A stretch of DNA of 64,000 bases from Eubacterium sp. AB3007 (lineage in GTDB: Bacteria > Bacillota > Clostridia > Peptostreptococcales > Anaerovoracaceae), in the NCBI RefSeq assembly GCF_000688015.1, contig NZ_JIAD01000001.1, positions 620,001-684,000 on the forward strand. Direction: 5' to 3'. Below are positions 63,007-64,000 of the stretch, piece after piece (the first letter of the stretch is position 1; the number at the start of each line of letters is the position of its first letter). The notes under the pieces are model-generated. The model was given only the letters and a program-made list of their open reading frames with translations. It ran no database searches and was not told the DNA's origin. A program made the translations under genes and the position numbers.

Positions 63007-64000
63007 TCAAAGCCTGGCGAGGATCCCCGCCGTTGCCTTCTCTGTTTCCGCGATGACGCGTTCTTTATCGATTGTAACATAATCCCCGTCTTTGTAAAGG
63101 ACCTTTCCGTCCACCATGGTCATCACCACATTACTGACATCTGTCGAATAGACCAGATTGGTCGCCATAGAGTGGATCGGATGCATATTGATTCCGCTGA
63201 TATCCAGTGCGATCAGGTCGGCTTTGTAGCCCTGTTTCATAAGACCGCAGTCCTCTCTGCCCTGGGCTAGCGCACCTGCTCTGGTGGCCGCATAGAGTAC
63301 TTCCTTTGGGGTGATCACCGTAGGGTCTGCCGACATGACCTTCCCGGCAAGAGCCATGATCTTCATCTCCTCCGGAAAGTTCAGGCTGTTGTTGGAGGCA
63401 ACGCTGTCCGTCCCGATGGCCAGGCGGATCCCCCGCCGCAGAATCTCCGGAGTGTTGGCCATACCACTGGCCAGTTTCATGTTGGAGCAGGGATTGGTTG
63501 CCACCGTAACGCCCTTCTCCCTCAGGATGTCGTAGTCTTCTCCCTCGATCCATACGCAATGCGCTGCGATGGACGGCACATCGAACACACCACAGTCCGA
63601 AAGATACTGCACCGGTGTCCGTCCCTGGTGGCGTCCCTGGCATTCCTGATGTTCTTTCTTTGTTTCAGAAACATGGATATGCATGCGCAGGCCATTCTCC
63701 TTCGCCCATGCGGCCACTTCCCGGGTCACGCGCTCCGTGTTGGTGTACTCCGCATGAAGGCTGGCATCCAGCAGGATCCTGCCATCCGCCTGCCCGTGAA
63801 TCGCGCGCAGGGCATGGTTCATCTCCAGGACTGATGGCATCTGCTCGAAGGGTGTATCGTCGAAACTTACGATGGACCGGGAGATATTGGCCTTGGCACC
63901 GCTGACTTTCACGGCCCGTGCCATATCTGTCACAAAGTAATACATGTCCGAACTGGATACGATTCCGCTGCGCAGGGACTCCGCCAGACAAAGCATGGTT
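63007..64000 (-). CDS. mtaD: Amidohydrolase, MtaD/SAH-deaminase type (5' end beyond window)
   Basis: The C-terminal 331 or so residues of a TrzA/AtzA-like deaminase; family length is about 430. HIHVSET, IAAHCVWIEGEDY and IGTDSVASNNSLNFPEEMK carry the metal and catalytic residues. Likely deaminates 5'-methylthioadenosine or S-adenosylhomocysteine. The first metal HxH lies outside the window. A Met at 63996 is internal, not the start. Confidence 0.88.
   Translation of the reverse strand, partial: TMLCLAESLRSGIVSSSDMYYFVTDMARAVKVSGAKANISRSIVSFDDTPFEQMPSVLEMNHALRAIHGQADGRILLDASLHAEYTNTERVTREVAAWAKENGLRMHIHVSETKKEHQECQGRHQGRTPVQYLSDCGVFDVPSIAAHCVWIEGEDYDILREKGVTVATNPCSNMKLASGMANTPEILRRGIRLAIGTDSVASNNSLNFPEEMKIMALAGKVMSADPTVITPKEVLYAATRAGALAQGREDCGLMKQGYKADLIALDISGINMHPIHSMATNLVYSTDVSNVVMTMVDGKVLYKDGDYVTIDKERVIAETEKATAGILARL

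Overview
The window looks like a chromosomal segment of a low-to-mid GC Bacillota, most likely class Clostridia. The evidence is CodY, HslUV, a YabM/MazG/HU/S4 cluster, a T-box leader, a TPP riboswitch, GGAGG-type ribosome binding sites, consensus sigma-A promoters with 17-nt spacers, and the order priA-def-fmt-peptidase-rsmB-stp-prkC-rsgA-rpe. Genus cannot be fixed from sequence reading alone. Almost everything is core housekeeping. The exception is bases 1 to about 1880, which is visibly AT-richer and holds restriction-modification genes and remnants.

Layout. (1) 1-1884: a foreign-looking island with an HsdR_N/N6-methylase fusion running off the left edge, an hsdR remnant and a frameshifted small ORF. 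Its junction falls inside comEC, which has lost its 3' end. (2) 3.9-7.0 kb: pbp1A with a Lys/Pro/Ala/Gln repeat tail. (3) 7.1-18.4 kb, minus strand: queH-asnA-priA-def-fmt-peptidase-rsmB-stp-prkC-rsgA-rpe, joining translation initiation and rRNA modification with the PASTA kinase/phosphatase pair. (4) 18.5-21.1 kb: a radical SAM protein, an isochorismatase-fold hydrolase, tdk and an unknown small gene. (5) 21.2-24.2 kb: a TPP-riboswitch operon for uptake of a thiamine precursor. (6) 24.3-25.7 kb: 14 tRNA genes from one consensus promoter. (7) 25.7-35.4 kb, minus strand: yraN-comM-dprA-topA-hslV-hslU-codY-hflX-yigZ. (8) 35.4-42.6 kb: a HAD phosphatase, trkA with two trkH paralogues, a peroxiredoxin and trpS. 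(9) 42.8-48.2 kb, minus strand: P-loop protein, Nudix, YgiQ-type radical SAM, orphan DNA methyltransferase and a YczE-DUF2752 fusion. (10) 48.3-52.1 kb, plus strand: P1 peptidase, yhdT, panF and an esterase. (11) 52.1-58.2 kb: VOC protein, dicarboxylate/amino-acid symporter, rlmN, and ileS behind a T-box. (12) 58.2-64 kb: an aquaporin with a very long acidic tail, then rqcP, hup, mazG, a SpoVB/MurJ-like flippase and an amidohydrolase cut by the right edge.

Most interesting points. The aquaporin carries about 300 extra residues with three copies of an EFEETY-type motif. IleRS has the HIGH signature rearranged to GIHH, the form linked to high-level mupirocin resistance. ComEC is truncated exactly at the island boundary while dprA and comM are intact. 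The left-edge methylase is fused to a nuclease-like domain. YczE and DUF2752 are fused and travel with an orphan methylase. Several divergent promoter pairs share or abut their -35 elements. I found no CRISPR array, rRNA gene, intact insertion sequence or integrase.
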